From: MedAcidi-G1 sp002294285
GTDB taxonomy: Bacteria > Actinomycetota > Acidimicrobiia > Acidimicrobiales > MedAcidi-G1
Direction of reading: 5' to 3'
DNA: 64,000 bases
NCBI GenBank assembly: GCA_963999645.1
Contig: CAXEUY010000002.1
Span: forward strand, 62,001-126,000
Below, piece after piece: positions 17,679 to 25,432 of the stretch. Numbering within the stretch: position 1 is the stretch's first letter; each line of letters starts with the position of its first letter. Both the position numbers and the translations under genes were made by a program. The notes under the pieces were generated by a model. The model was given only the letters and a program-made list of their open reading frames with translations. It was not told the DNA's origin and ran no database searches.

Positions 17679-18609
17679 AAATCTTGGAGCCTTCTTGGAA
17701 AGTCTTGAAGAAGACTTTCCCCCCGAGAGGCTAATCCGCAACTTTCCTTTGAATAACCTAACTACTTATGGAGTAGGTGGTCCTGCTGATCTTTTTATCA
17801 AAGTTGACTCATACAAGGAATTGGAGTTACTCATACCAAGGTTGAGACTGCTTTCCGCCCCTTTGCTTTTAATTGGTAATGGATCCAATATTCTCATTTC
17901 GGACGAGGGTTTCAAAGGTGTAGCTTTGCAGTTGGGAGAGAGATTCGAAGAAATTTTAATTCAGGACACTACGGTTAAGGCTGGAGGGGCTTCAAAGTTG
18001 CCTGTGGTCGCAAGAAAAACTGTCAATTCCGGACTCGCAGGCTTTGAGTGGGCTGTAGGCGTTCCAGGGACTATTGGCGGAGCGGTCCGAATGAATGCTG
18101 GCGGGCATGGTTCCGATATGGCTGCTTCACTAATTGAAGTAAAAATAGCGGACATGAGTGCTACTGGAAAAGAAGTCTTTCGTTCTGTGCCTCTGTCAGA
18201 ATTGAATCTTTCGTATCGAGATTCTTCTATAAAGAACACAGATCTGGTGGTTGAAGCGACACTACGATTAAATATTGCTAATAAAGAAGACAGTGAGCAA
18301 TTGTTGAAAGAAATAGTGCGTTGGCGTAGAGAGAATCAGCCAGGCGGAAAGAATTCAGGGTCTGTTTTTACTAACCCTGACGGAGATTCTGCCGGAAGAT
18401 TGATTGAGGCTGCTGGATTGAAAGGTTTTAAGGTCGGTTCCGCGTCGGTTTCGGAGAAGCATGCAAATTTCATACAAGTCGAAGGAAATGGATCTGCTAA
18501 GGATGTAAAAGAATTAATGGAAAGAGTCATAAGCGAGGTTAAAAAAGTTCACTCCGTTTCTCTTACTCCTGAGACAATTTGCGTTGGTTTTGATAGAGAC
18601 TTCTCTTGA
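17668..18609 (+). CDS. murB: UDP-N-acetylenolpyruvoylglucosamine reductase MurB
   Basis: A 313-residue FAD enzyme that reduces UDP-GlcNAc-enolpyruvate to UDP-MurNAc. The FAD-binding phrases NLTTYGVGGPADLF, GNGSNILI and VPGTIGGAVRMNAG are present. The catalytic serine region is GSVFTNPDG, and SEKHANFI ends the substrate domain. Its stop codon overlaps the TTG start of ftsQ (TTGA). Confidence 0.95.
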   Translation: MENRNLGAFLESLEEDFPPERLIRNFPLNNLTTYGVGGPADLFIKVDSYKELELLIPRLRLLSAPLLLIGNGSNILISDEGFKGVALQLGERFEEILIQDTTVKAGGASKLPVVARKTVNSGLAGFEWAVGVPGTIGGAVRMNAGGHGSDMAASLIEVKIADMSATGKEVFRSVPLSELNLSYRDSSIKNTDLVVEATLRLNIANKEDSEQLLKEIVRWRRENQPGGKNSGSVFTNPDGDSAGRLIEAAGLKGFKVGSASVSEKHANFIQVEGNGSAKDVKELMERVISEVKKVHSVSLTPETICVGFDRDFS

Positions 18610-19328
18610 AAAGCAAAATACGACAGTATCGAAAATCTATTTTAGTAATATCGCTGGTGGTCATTTCTACGGGTATTTATTCTGCTACTCAGTCCAGCCT
18701 GATGGATGTGGACAAAATAGAAGTAGTGATCACGGGAGGTGACAGATTAAGTCAGGAAGATGTTCTAAAAAAGAGTGGTATTGAGCTTTCTCAATCAATG
18801 TTGTCTGTTGATAGCGAAACTGCTGAGAAGTCGCTCATAGGAAACCCTTGGGTTGAGGAGGTGGAAGTCAACAGAAACTGGCCAAGTGTAGTTTCAATTT
18901 GGGTTAGTTTAAGAAAACCTTTCGCTAATGCAGTAACTTCAACGGGTGTAGTAGCGCTTATTGATTCCAGTGGAATTGTGATTGAGAGAACTTCAAAACG
19001 GAGTGCACTGTTGCCAACTATTTTAGTCGAAGAGATCGGACTGCCTGGTAGTGAAATTACTAACATAGAGATGCTTATTTCTGCTGCTCGCGAAGTCACT
19101 CCAGACGTTAATGAGTGGATCGAGATAATCACCCCAGTGGCGACAGGGGTGCGTTTAAAGCTCAATGGTTCTGTTTTTGTGGATCTAGGTGCTCCAAATG
19201 ACTTTTCGGTTCCACTGAAAGATTTAAAGGCAGTACTAGGACAGGTCGAATTGACTTGCATACAAAGTATCGATGTAAGCATTCAAGAAAATCCAGTAGT
19301 TGTTCGTGATTCTTCGAGATGCAATTAA
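18606..19328 (+). CDS. ftsQ: Divisome protein FtsQ
   Basis: A 240-residue bitopic membrane protein. A short basic cytoplasmic N-terminus is followed by a membrane helix at about residues 12-30. A POTRA domain begins near VDKIEVVITGGDRL, and the FtsQ beta domain contains NPWVEEVEVNRNWPSVVSIWV. It links early and late divisome proteins through FtsL and FtsB. The TTG start at 18606 overlaps the murB stop. It is followed by a 149-base gap with its own promoter before ftsZ. Confidence 0.88.
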   Translation: MKSKIRQYRKSILVISLVVISTGIYSATQSSLMDVDKIEVVITGGDRLSQEDVLKKSGIELSQSMLSVDSETAEKSLIGNPWVEEVEVNRNWPSVVSIWVSLRKPFANAVTSTGVVALIDSSGIVIERTSKRSALLPTILVEEIGLPGSEITNIEMLISAAREVTPDVNEWIEIITPVATGVRLKLNGSVFVDLGAPNDFSVPLKDLKAVLGQVELTCIQSIDVSIQENPVVVRDSSRCN

Positions 19329-19341
19329 TTTAACTTAGAGG

Positions 19342-19370
19342 TTGACATTATTACTCACTCCACGTAGTCT
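19342..19370 (+). promoter_or_regulatory. Candidate ftsZ promoter
   Basis: TTGACA at 19342-19347 and TAGTCT at 19365-19370 are separated by 17 bases. The -35 box is a consensus match; the -10 keeps only the most conserved T, A and T positions. It would give ftsZ a transcript of its own with a leader of about 100 bases. Confidence 0.55.
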
Positions 19371-19395
19371 CTTAACCACGGAGAGGAGTCGGAGG

Positions 19396-19420
19396 AACCC
19401 TAAAGTTATACTTTAGGGTT
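19396..19420 (+). promoter_or_regulatory. Perfect 10-bp hairpin in the ftsZ leader
   Basis: AACCCTAAAG at 19396-19405 and CTTTAGGGTT at 19411-19420 are exact inverted repeats around the loop TTATA. The hairpin lies 57 bases before the ftsZ start and is preceded by a GGAGG that has no start codon at normal spacing. Only a weak T-rich stretch follows, so it may be an attenuator, an mRNA-stabilising or processing structure, or a protein-binding palindrome. Confidence 0.6.
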
Positions 19421-19477
19421 AGGGCCTTTCTTAATAGCTTTAAATCAATTTTTTATTTATCAAACTGGAGAAATAAC

Positions 19478-20563
19478 GTGACCGCACCCCAGAATTACCT
19501 TGCAGTAATAAAAGTTGTTGGAATCGGCGGAGGTGGTGTCAACGCCGTCAATCGCATGATAGATGTCGGATTAAAAGGCGTTGAGTTTATTGCCATTAAC
19601 ACTGACGCTCAGGCACTTTTAATGAGCGACGCGGATGTCAAATTAGACATTGGAAGAGAGTTAACCCGAGGGTTGGGAGCTGGTAGCGATTCATCTGTTG
19701 GTAGACAAGCTGCCGAAGATTGTCGTTCAGACATCGAAGAAATTCTCGAAGGTGCAGACATGGTTTTTATAACTGCTGGTGAGGGTGGCGGTACGGGAAC
19801 AGGTGCTGCACCAGTTGTTGCAGAAATCGCCAAGTCTCTAAATGCGCTTGTAATTGGTGTCGTCAGCAGACCATTCGCTTTTGAAGGACGAAAGCGTTCT
19901 GCTGAGGCTGAAAAAGGAATTGAGGCACTGAGGCAAGTTGTAGATGCTCAAATCGTTATACCAAATGAGAGACTAATTTCTGTCGCAGATGAAAACACTT
20001 CATTGATCGAGGCTTTTGCACAAGCTGATGAAGTGCTTCTTCACGGCGTTCAGGGAATAACAAGTTTGATAACTACACCAGGACTGATCAACACTGATTT
20101 TGCAGATGTAAAGCAAGTTATGAATGAAGCTGGTTCAGCCATAATGGGAGTTGGAGAATCCACTGGAGAAAATGCCGCACTACATGCAGCAAGAAAAGCT
20201 CTTTCAAGTCCGCTTTTAGAGGCTTCGGTTGAAGGCGCCCAAAGAATACTATTGAATATCACTGGTTCTACTGAACTGGGGCTTCTAGAAGTTAGTCAAG
20301 CAGCAGAAGAAATCGAATCCAATGCTCATCCAGATGCAAATATTATCTTTGGAACTGTAATCGATGACGAAATGGATGCGAATGTAAGAGTGACTGTTAT
20401 TGCTACGGGATTTGATCGTTGGGACGGTGAACGTACCAGAAAACCATCAAGGGGAATGTTCAGAGGTTTTACAGACAATGATGAAGAGGAATTGCTGGAC
20501 ACAGTCTTTGGCGATGATTTTGACGACAAAGACGGCTTGGAAGTACCTGACTTTCTGAAGTAA
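19478..20563 (+). CDS. ftsZ: Cell division GTPase FtsZ
   Basis: A tubulin-like GTPase of 361 residues that polymerises into the Z-ring. The nucleotide-binding GIGGGGVNAVNRM and the tubulin signature GGGTGTGAAP (about residues 103-112) are intact. The C-terminal linker is short, and the protein ends in EVPDFLK, the conserved peptide that binds membrane anchors such as SepF, which is encoded downstream. The GTG start at 19478 has CTGGAG 8 bases upstream. Confidence 0.97.
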   Translation: MTAPQNYLAVIKVVGIGGGGVNAVNRMIDVGLKGVEFIAINTDAQALLMSDADVKLDIGRELTRGLGAGSDSSVGRQAAEDCRSDIEEILEGADMVFITAGEGGGTGTGAAPVVAEIAKSLNALVIGVVSRPFAFEGRKRSAEAEKGIEALRQVVDAQIVIPNERLISVADENTSLIEAFAQADEVLLHGVQGITSLITTPGLINTDFADVKQVMNEAGSAIMGVGESTGENAALHAARKALSSPLLEASVEGAQRILLNITGSTELGLLEVSQAAEEIESNAHPDANIIFGTVIDDEMDANVRVTVIATGFDRWDGERTRKPSRGMFRGFTDNDEEELLDTVFGDDFDDKDGLEVPDFLK

Positions 20564-20572
20564 ACACTTCTT

Positions 20573-21262
20573 GTGCCAAGAACATTATTTCGTAAAAACC
20601 TTCTGGACGGGAGTTCCATAGATTGTTTAGTTTCCGAAAGAGAAGATGGCGATTTTTCTACAGGTCAATTAGATAAAGCATTACTAGAAAAGAACCGACT
20701 CAGGTTAAGCAATAACGAATGGAATTGGCTTTCTCAAGAACACGGTACAGGAATAATTCTGCTTGAAGATGGCGAAAGGTCACTAGGAAGTAAAGGTGAT
20801 GCCATAATAACTTCCTCGCTTGGAAAGGTGATATCGGTAACCGTCGCCGACTGTATGCCGGTTCTCCTTATGAGTGAAAGTGGAACTTTTGCTCTGATTC
20901 ATTTGGGTTGGCGCGGAATAATAAACGGACTTCTTAATTTAACTATTGAGTCAATGAAAAAAATTTCCCATGGAGAAATCACTTCAGTATTAGGTCCTTG
21001 TATCAAATCATGTTGTTACGAATTTGGGAAAATGGAGATAGGTAGATTTTGCGAAAAGTTTGGAGAGGAAGCAGAAGCAAGCACTAGTGATGGTCGTTCT
21101 TCTATTAACTTAAAATATTGTGTGAAAAAAGGTTTGGAGAAGGAATCAATTAAGATTGAACATGATGAGGCTGTCTGCACAAAATGCGATCCACGACACT
21201 GGTCATTTCGAGAAGACTCAACAAAAAAACGCCAAGTGATGATTGCTTTTAAGCAAACGTGA
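20573..21262 (+). CDS. pgeF: PgeF/YfiH laccase-domain protein
   Basis: A 229-residue multicopper-oxidase-fold (DUF152) protein. Family members act as purine nucleoside phosphorylases or adenosine deaminases, and PgeF is implicated in peptidoglycan editing. The metal-site residues are visible: H57 in QEHGTG, C94 in VADCMPVLL and H110 in LIHLGWRG, followed by GPCIKSCCYEFG. It starts with GTG 9 bases after the ftsZ stop, as in many Gram-positive dcw clusters. Confidence 0.88.
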   Translation: MPRTLFRKNLLDGSSIDCLVSEREDGDFSTGQLDKALLEKNRLRLSNNEWNWLSQEHGTGIILLEDGERSLGSKGDAIITSSLGKVISVTVADCMPVLLMSESGTFALIHLGWRGIINGLLNLTIESMKKISHGEITSVLGPCIKSCCYEFGKMEIGRFCEKFGEEAEASTSDGRSSINLKYCVKKGLEKESIKIEHDEAVCTKCDPRHWSFREDSTKKRQVMIAFKQT

Positions 21263-21272
21263 GTAGGGATTG

Positions 21273-21923
21273 ATGGGTCGCAGCGTTCAAGAAATACAGG
21301 AAAAGGCATCAGAGCTAATTGAATTAGTAAAAACCAGAAGTGAAGGCAGAGCTACTTTATTGCCGATTACAAAAGGCTTCAGTGTGAGAGAAATTGAAGC
21401 AGTGTTGGGAGTGGGTTTGGTTGGAATTGGTGAGAGCTATGCACAGGAGTTGCTACGAAAGTCAAAAGAGATTTCAGACTCCGCGGTGAAGTGGCACATG
21501 GTCGGAAATATACAACGTAATAAGGTTAGAAAATTATCCCCTGTTATTGAACTATGGCATTCCGTTTACAGAAAGGAAATTATTGATGAGATTTCGAAGC
21601 ACAAAAATGATGCAAAAATTTTAATTCAAGTAGATATGAATGCCCGCCACACGCAAGGTGGATGTCGTCCTCACGATGTATCTTTGCTTCTTGATTATGC
21701 GAACGAGAGGGGTTTGAAAGTTGAAGGGCTAATGACGATTGGTGTAAATCAAAATATTGTGGAAACCAAGGAATCTTTTTTGGCTCTTTCGAAAATGTCT
21801 GAAAATTTAGGATTAAAAGAAGTTTCCATGGGAATGTCTGACGATTTTGAGATTGCACTTGAATGCGGGGCAACTATTTTGAGGGTGGGAAGAGGCATCT
21901 TTGGAGAAAGAGAGAATAAGTAA
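21273..21923 (+). CDS. YggS/PLPBP family pyridoxal-phosphate protein
   Basis: A 216-residue PLP-homeostasis protein with a single-domain alanine-racemase-like barrel. The PLP lysine is in PITKGF, and GIGESYAQELLRKS, WHMVGNIQRNKVRK and MGMSDDFEIALECG match the family. Family members carry PLP and affect amino-acid and vitamin B6 balance. The ATG at 21273 is used; a TTG directly before it is the only alternative nearby. It follows pgeF by 10 bases. Confidence 0.9.
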   Translation: MGRSVQEIQEKASELIELVKTRSEGRATLLPITKGFSVREIEAVLGVGLVGIGESYAQELLRKSKEISDSAVKWHMVGNIQRNKVRKLSPVIELWHSVYRKEIIDEISKHKNDAKILIQVDMNARHTQGGCRPHDVSLLLDYANERGLKVEGLMTIGVNQNIVETKESFLALSKMSENLGLKEVSMGMSDDFEIALECGATILRVGRGIFGERENK

Positions 21924-22013
21924 AACCTCGATTTATGTTTTTAGGTGACACTTTTTTTCTCGAATCTAGAGTTACTATTCGTTTGGTTGTAAGTTGGTTG
22001 TACGGAGGTAGGG

Positions 22014-22523
22014 ATGTCTTTTTGGCAAAAAACCATGCTTTGGTTGGGCTTAGGGCCAGATGAAATGTACGAGGGAGTAGCTGACGTCAACCATGCACGA
22101 ACATGGCCTAATCAACAGGAAGATAGCGACACTGAAGCCTCAACTCCTGCAAGTAAAATTAAGGCCAGAGTTGGAGGTGGCGTATCAGAAAGCCAATCTA
22201 TCGAAACGACTGGCACAGTGAGAAGACTGCGTGCTGCGCGAGCTACAACGCCAAAGACGATAGAACCTAAGTCTTTTAATGACGTAACAGATTTTGCCGA
22301 TAGGTATGTTTCCGGTGATGCGGTTTTGGTGAAACTTAAAGGTGTGGACCATCCCACCGCCAGAAGGATAATTGATTTTGCGAGTGGTTTGTGTTACGCC
22401 GAGAAGGGCGCCATGGAGAGGATGGGAAGCCAAGAGTATTTACTGATACCGAAAGATGTGACTGTCGACTCTGAAACCAGAGAGAGAATAAAAGAAGAAA
22501 TCAATCACGACCCTCAGGATTAG
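22014..22523 (+). CDS. sepF: Cell division protein SepF
   Basis: A 169-residue SepF, the membrane anchor and bundling factor for FtsZ. The N-terminal MSFWQKTMLWLGLG forms an amphipathic helix, followed by a variable linker of about 70 residues. The SepF core runs from FNDVTDFADRYVSGDAVLVKL to the end. An excellent GGAGG lies 6 bases before the ATG. It is followed after 3 bases by yggT. Confidence 0.93.
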   Translation: MSFWQKTMLWLGLGPDEMYEGVADVNHARTWPNQQEDSDTEASTPASKIKARVGGGVSESQSIETTGTVRRLRAARATTPKTIEPKSFNDVTDFADRYVSGDAVLVKLKGVDHPTARRIIDFASGLCYAEKGAMERMGSQEYLLIPKDVTVDSETRERIKEEINHDPQD

Positions 22524-22526
22524 CAG

Positions 22527-22784
22527 ATGTCGGGCTTAATTTGTCTTCTTCTTCAAGTTTTTTCTTTGTTGATAATTGTCAGAGTGGTATTAAGTTGGTT
22601 TCCTATTTCGCCTGATGGTTTTATGGCAGTGTTTTCTGGGTTTTTATCTTTTCTTACAGATCCAGTTCTAGTACCGCTCAGAAAAGTTTTACCACCAATC
22701 AGATTCGGAGCTGTTTTTATGGATTTGTCGCCGATAGTAGCTTTTTTTGGCGTTGCTTTGTTGCAAAATTTTGTTTGTGGGTGA
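22527..22784 (+). CDS. YggT family membrane protein
   Basis: An 85-residue YggT protein with two membrane helices, about residues 2-20 and 61-83. The motif VVLSWFPISP follows the first helix and DPVLVPLRKVLPPI precedes the second. The family is linked to division and osmotic tolerance but its function is not settled. It is tightly coupled to sepF. Confidence 0.85.
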   Translation: MSGLICLLLQVFSLLIIVRVVLSWFPISPDGFMAVFSGFLSFLTDPVLVPLRKVLPPIRFGAVFMDLSPIVAFFGVALLQNFVCG

Positions 22785-22828
22785 CATTGTTTTTTATTAA
22801 AAAGTCGTCAGTAGGTTAATATTTACAA

Positions 22829-23368
22829 ATGGAAAATGATGACCTTGTCGAGTTTCTGGAAACAATCGAATTGAATGTCAAGATGCGCGGTTACGACCAG
22901 ATAGAAGTTGACGAAATTTTTGACAGAGTTTGTGATGAAGTCAAAGCTCTACGAGAGAATTTGAAAAACTCTGAGGAAAGAGGTCGCGTAGCCGAAGATC
23001 ATTTAGATTCGGAAATAAGAAGAATTACAGAGAAGGAAAAAGAGGTAGAGAGACGTTTAGAAGAAGCTAAAGAGGAATCAAAAAGAATTCGTGACGATTC
23101 TCTTTTAAAAGCAGAAAATCTCCGCTCTTCAACCGAAGCAGAGTTGAAATCCTTTGTTTCTGAAGAACGAAGCAGGATAAGTGCTGAACTAGCAGAAATA
23201 GTAAATAAGCAAAGAGCGATTGAGGAAAATATTTCAATATTTGAACATCAATTCGTTGCACATCGGGAAAGGATTTTGCGTGGATTGACTGATATGCAGA
23301 ATTCGATTCGAGAATTATCTTTGTTTCCAGAGGAGTTGCAAAAAGATAATGAAAGTAATGATTTGTAA
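22829..23368 (+). CDS. DivIVA-domain coiled-coil protein
   Basis: A 179-residue protein with the DivIVA N-terminal signature RGYDQIEVDEIFDRV at residues 20-34, then a long charged coiled coil through about residue 150. DivIVA (Wag31) marks curved membrane and directs polar growth in rod-shaped actinobacteria. This protein is shorter than Wag31 and lacks a long C-terminal coiled-coil extension, so whether it drives polar growth is uncertain. Its position after sepF-yggT is the usual one. Confidence 0.85.
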   Translation: MENDDLVEFLETIELNVKMRGYDQIEVDEIFDRVCDEVKALRENLKNSEERGRVAEDHLDSEIRRITEKEKEVERRLEEAKEESKRIRDDSLLKAENLRSSTEAELKSFVSEERSRISAELAEIVNKQRAIEENISIFEHQFVAHRERILRGLTDMQNSIRELSLFPEELQKDNESNDL

Positions 23369-23481
23369 TGTATTTTCAATTTATAAGCCTGATTTTATAA
23401 GGTTTTAAACTTCATTTTAATATCATCCACATTTTCTAAATGAAATCGAGATAACCTTCACCGCTCAGAATAGGAGTTGAT

Positions 23482-24003
23482 TTGGCTAAGAAACTTCCAG
23501 CAAAGAAACCTGCAGCAAAGAAACCTGCAGCAAAGAAACCTGCAGCAAAGAAACCTGCAGCAAAGAAACCTGCAGCAAAGAAACCTGCAGCAAAGAAACC
23601 TGCAGCAAAGAAACCTGAACGAAAACGTAAGTTTGACAAGGCTTTTTTAGTTAAACAGAAAGAATTGCTCCTTAAAGAAAGAGAAAGTTATTTAGGTAGT
23701 GCTGAAACCCTTGAGGCGGAAGCTGATCAGCTTCTGGAGTATAGGGACCCTGGTGATGTGCAGTTTGACGAAGAATCAGGGCGTGGAGACACATTGGCGG
23801 TTGAAAGAGATTTAGATCTTGCTTTAAGCGCTCAAGCGCGTGACGCGGTCGATGAGATTGATGCTGCTTTGGAACGAATAAAAAATGGAACCTACGGTGT
23901 TTGTATGACCTCAGGTGAAGACATTCCTAAAGCAAGACTTGAGGCCATCCCTTGGGCCTCAGAACGAGTTGAGTATAAAGCTGGAGGTTTAGGTCGACGC
24001 TGA
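23482..24003 (+). CDS. DksA/TraR-like protein with lysine-rich repeat tail
   Basis: A 173-residue protein with two parts. Residues 1 to about 45 are a basic tail containing seven exact AAKKP repeats. The rest is a DksA/TraR-type domain: a coiled-coil hairpin, then 'GTYGVCMTSGEDIPKARLEA', where the zinc-finger pattern has kept only one of four cysteines. DksA-type proteins bind the RNA polymerase secondary channel. The tail resembles the histone-H1-like tails of actinobacterial HU proteins and could bind DNA. The TTG start at 23482 has AGGAG 5 bases upstream. Genes of this type between divIVA and lspA are, from memory, also found in other actinobacteria. Confidence 0.8.
   Translation: MAKKLPAKKPAAKKPAAKKPAAKKPAAKKPAAKKPAAKKPAAKKPERKRKFDKAFLVKQKELLLKERESYLGSAETLEAEADQLLEYRDPGDVQFDEESGRGDTLAVERDLDLALSAQARDAVDEIDAALERIKNGTYGVCMTSGEDIPKARLEAIPWASERVEYKAGGLGRR
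23497..23616 (+). repeat. Perfect 15-bp tandem repeat, seven copies plus one partial
   Basis: The unit GCAGCAAAGAAACCT starts at 23512, 23527, 23542, 23557, 23572, 23587 and 23602 with no mismatch. A degenerate copy lies just before it. It encodes the AAKKP tail. Identity at silent positions indicates recent expansion or homogenisation, and the copy number is likely to vary between strains. Confidence 0.95.
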
Positions 24004-24018
24004 AAGGTAGTTGGGATT

Positions 24019-24480
24019 ATGGAGCATAAAAAATCTCTATCTACAGTCATTTTCGTAACTTTTTTACTGGATCAATTGACGAAATGGTTAGCTATGGAGA
24101 ACCTGTCAAATGGTAAAATAGTAAGTTTGTTTTGGACACTTCAGTTTCGGTTGGTTAGAAATTCGGGTATTTCCTTTGGCAAAGGGGAAGACTTAGGCAG
24201 ACTAATTTCAGTTGTTATAGTCGTCGTTATTTTGTTTTTAGTGAAGTTCGCACTTGATTCGAATGAGAAAAAGTCCTTATTTTTGTACGGCTTAATAATC
24301 GGAGGTGCAATTGGTAATTTGGCTGATCGTGTTTTCCGCAGTGACAGTGGTTTCCTGAAAGGAAAAGTAGTCGACTTTATAGATTTTCAATGGTGGCCAG
24401 TGTTCAACATTGCAGACTCTGCTGTAGTACTTGGATGTCTATTTCTTGTATTTAATGGATTGCGTCGTGCGAGAGTTTAG
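24019..24480 (+). CDS. lspA: Lipoprotein signal peptidase LspA
   Basis: Signal peptidase II, 153 residues, four membrane helices. It cleaves prolipoproteins after lipidation. The catalytic aspartates are D103 in GNLADRV and D133 in FNIADSA; VRNSGISFG and LLDQLTKW are also conserved. It lies 15 bases after the DksA-like gene and overlaps the pseudouridine synthase gene. Confidence 0.95.
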   Translation: MEHKKSLSTVIFVTFLLDQLTKWLAMENLSNGKIVSLFWTLQFRLVRNSGISFGKGEDLGRLISVVIVVVILFLVKFALDSNEKKSLFLYGLIIGGAIGNLADRVFRSDSGFLKGKVVDFIDFQWWPVFNIADSAVVLGCLFLVFNGLRRARV

Positions 24481-25390
24481 CGAGCAGGTTCCGGACTCCT
24501 TAGCAGGTGAAAGACTTGATCGTTTACTCTCCTTTATAGGAAATTTGAGCAGAAACGAAGCTGCGAAAATGATTCGTAGCAATTTAGTTTCGGTTAACGG
24601 CCGTACAGTTGATCGACCGTCATTCAAGATCTCATTGGATGATCGTGTACATTTTCTTCTTGAGGAACGTGAAGAAAATTTGGAAATCAAACCTGACCCT
24701 TCAATAGATTTCAAAGTAATCCACTCAGATCCTGATTTTCTCGTAGTAAATAAGCCAGCCGGTTTGGTGGTTCACCCCGGCGCTGGGAATTCTTCCGGAA
24801 CTTTAGTTAATGGCCTTCTTGCAAGCAACCCAAGTATTTCAGAGGTAGGTGAGAAAAATAGACCTGGCATTATTCACAGACTAGATAAAAATACTTCTGG
24901 TTTGTTGCTGGTAGCTAATACGAAGGAGGCGTATGAGTTTTTCACGGAAGAGATGTCTAAGAGAAACATAAAAAGATTCTACAAGGCTTTAGTTTTTGGT
25001 GTCCCAGATGGCCCAGTGGGCGTAATAGATGCTCCTATAGGAAGATCAACTAAAAATAGGAAAAAGATGGCAATAGTGTCGAATGGAAAACATGCTATAA
25101 CTACCTACAAATTCGAAGATGAATGGAAAGTGCCAAATGTTTCCTTACTGGAGGTTGAAATTGAAACCGGTAGAACCCATCAGATAAGAGTGCATCTTTC
25201 TTCGATAGGTAATCCAGTTGTAGGCGATGATGTTTACGGAGGCAACCGTAATGATTTCGGATTAAAGAGGCAATTTCTGCATGCCTTTAAATTAAGTTTT
25301 CTACATCCGCGCACTGGCGAAGAATGCGAATTTGAAATCCCTTTGCCGGATGAATTGCAAAGTGTATTGCTCAGTTTTGGTGAAAATTAG
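24455..25390 (+). CDS. RluD-type pseudouridine synthase
   Basis: A pseudouridine synthase of about 311 residues that modifies 23S rRNA or another RNA. An N-terminal S4 RNA-binding domain (from LAGERLDRLLSF) precedes the catalytic domain with HRLDKNTSGLLL, whose aspartate is catalytic, and ETGRTHQIRVHL. The start is uncertain: ATG 24455 is used, GTG 24467 has a slightly better upstream GGA, and TTG 24431 is possible. All overlap the 3' end of lspA. The lspA-rluD pairing is common in bacteria. Confidence 0.9.
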   Translation: MDCVVREFSEQVPDSLAGERLDRLLSFIGNLSRNEAAKMIRSNLVSVNGRTVDRPSFKISLDDRVHFLLEEREENLEIKPDPSIDFKVIHSDPDFLVVNKPAGLVVHPGAGNSSGTLVNGLLASNPSISEVGEKNRPGIIHRLDKNTSGLLLVANTKEAYEFFTEEMSKRNIKRFYKALVFGVPDGPVGVIDAPIGRSTKNRKKMAIVSNGKHAITTYKFEDEWKVPNVSLLEVEIETGRTHQIRVHLSSIGNPVVGDDVYGGNRNDFGLKRQFLHAFKLSFLHPRTGEECEFEIPLPDELQSVLLSFGEN

Positions 25391-25432
25391 CTTAATAAAC
25401 AATAGCGCTTTTGATTTAGTTAAGTTATTTTG

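Noticed and set aside
18791..19282. A 163-residue minus-strand ORF within ftsQ
   Set aside because: It is antisense to ftsQ, is serine/threonine-rich and lies inside a coupled operon.
21945..21978. GTGACA and TACTAT upstream of sepF as a promoter
   Set aside because: The spacing is 22 bases, too long for a normal sigma-70-type promoter.
23497..23616. CRISPR-like regular repeat
   Set aside because: The units are contiguous 15-mers with no spacers and lie in frame inside a coding region.
23436..23639. Minus-strand ORF encoding AAGFF repeats opposite the AAKKP tail
   Set aside because: It is the antisense shadow of the 15-bp tandem repeat inside a convincing plus-strand gene.
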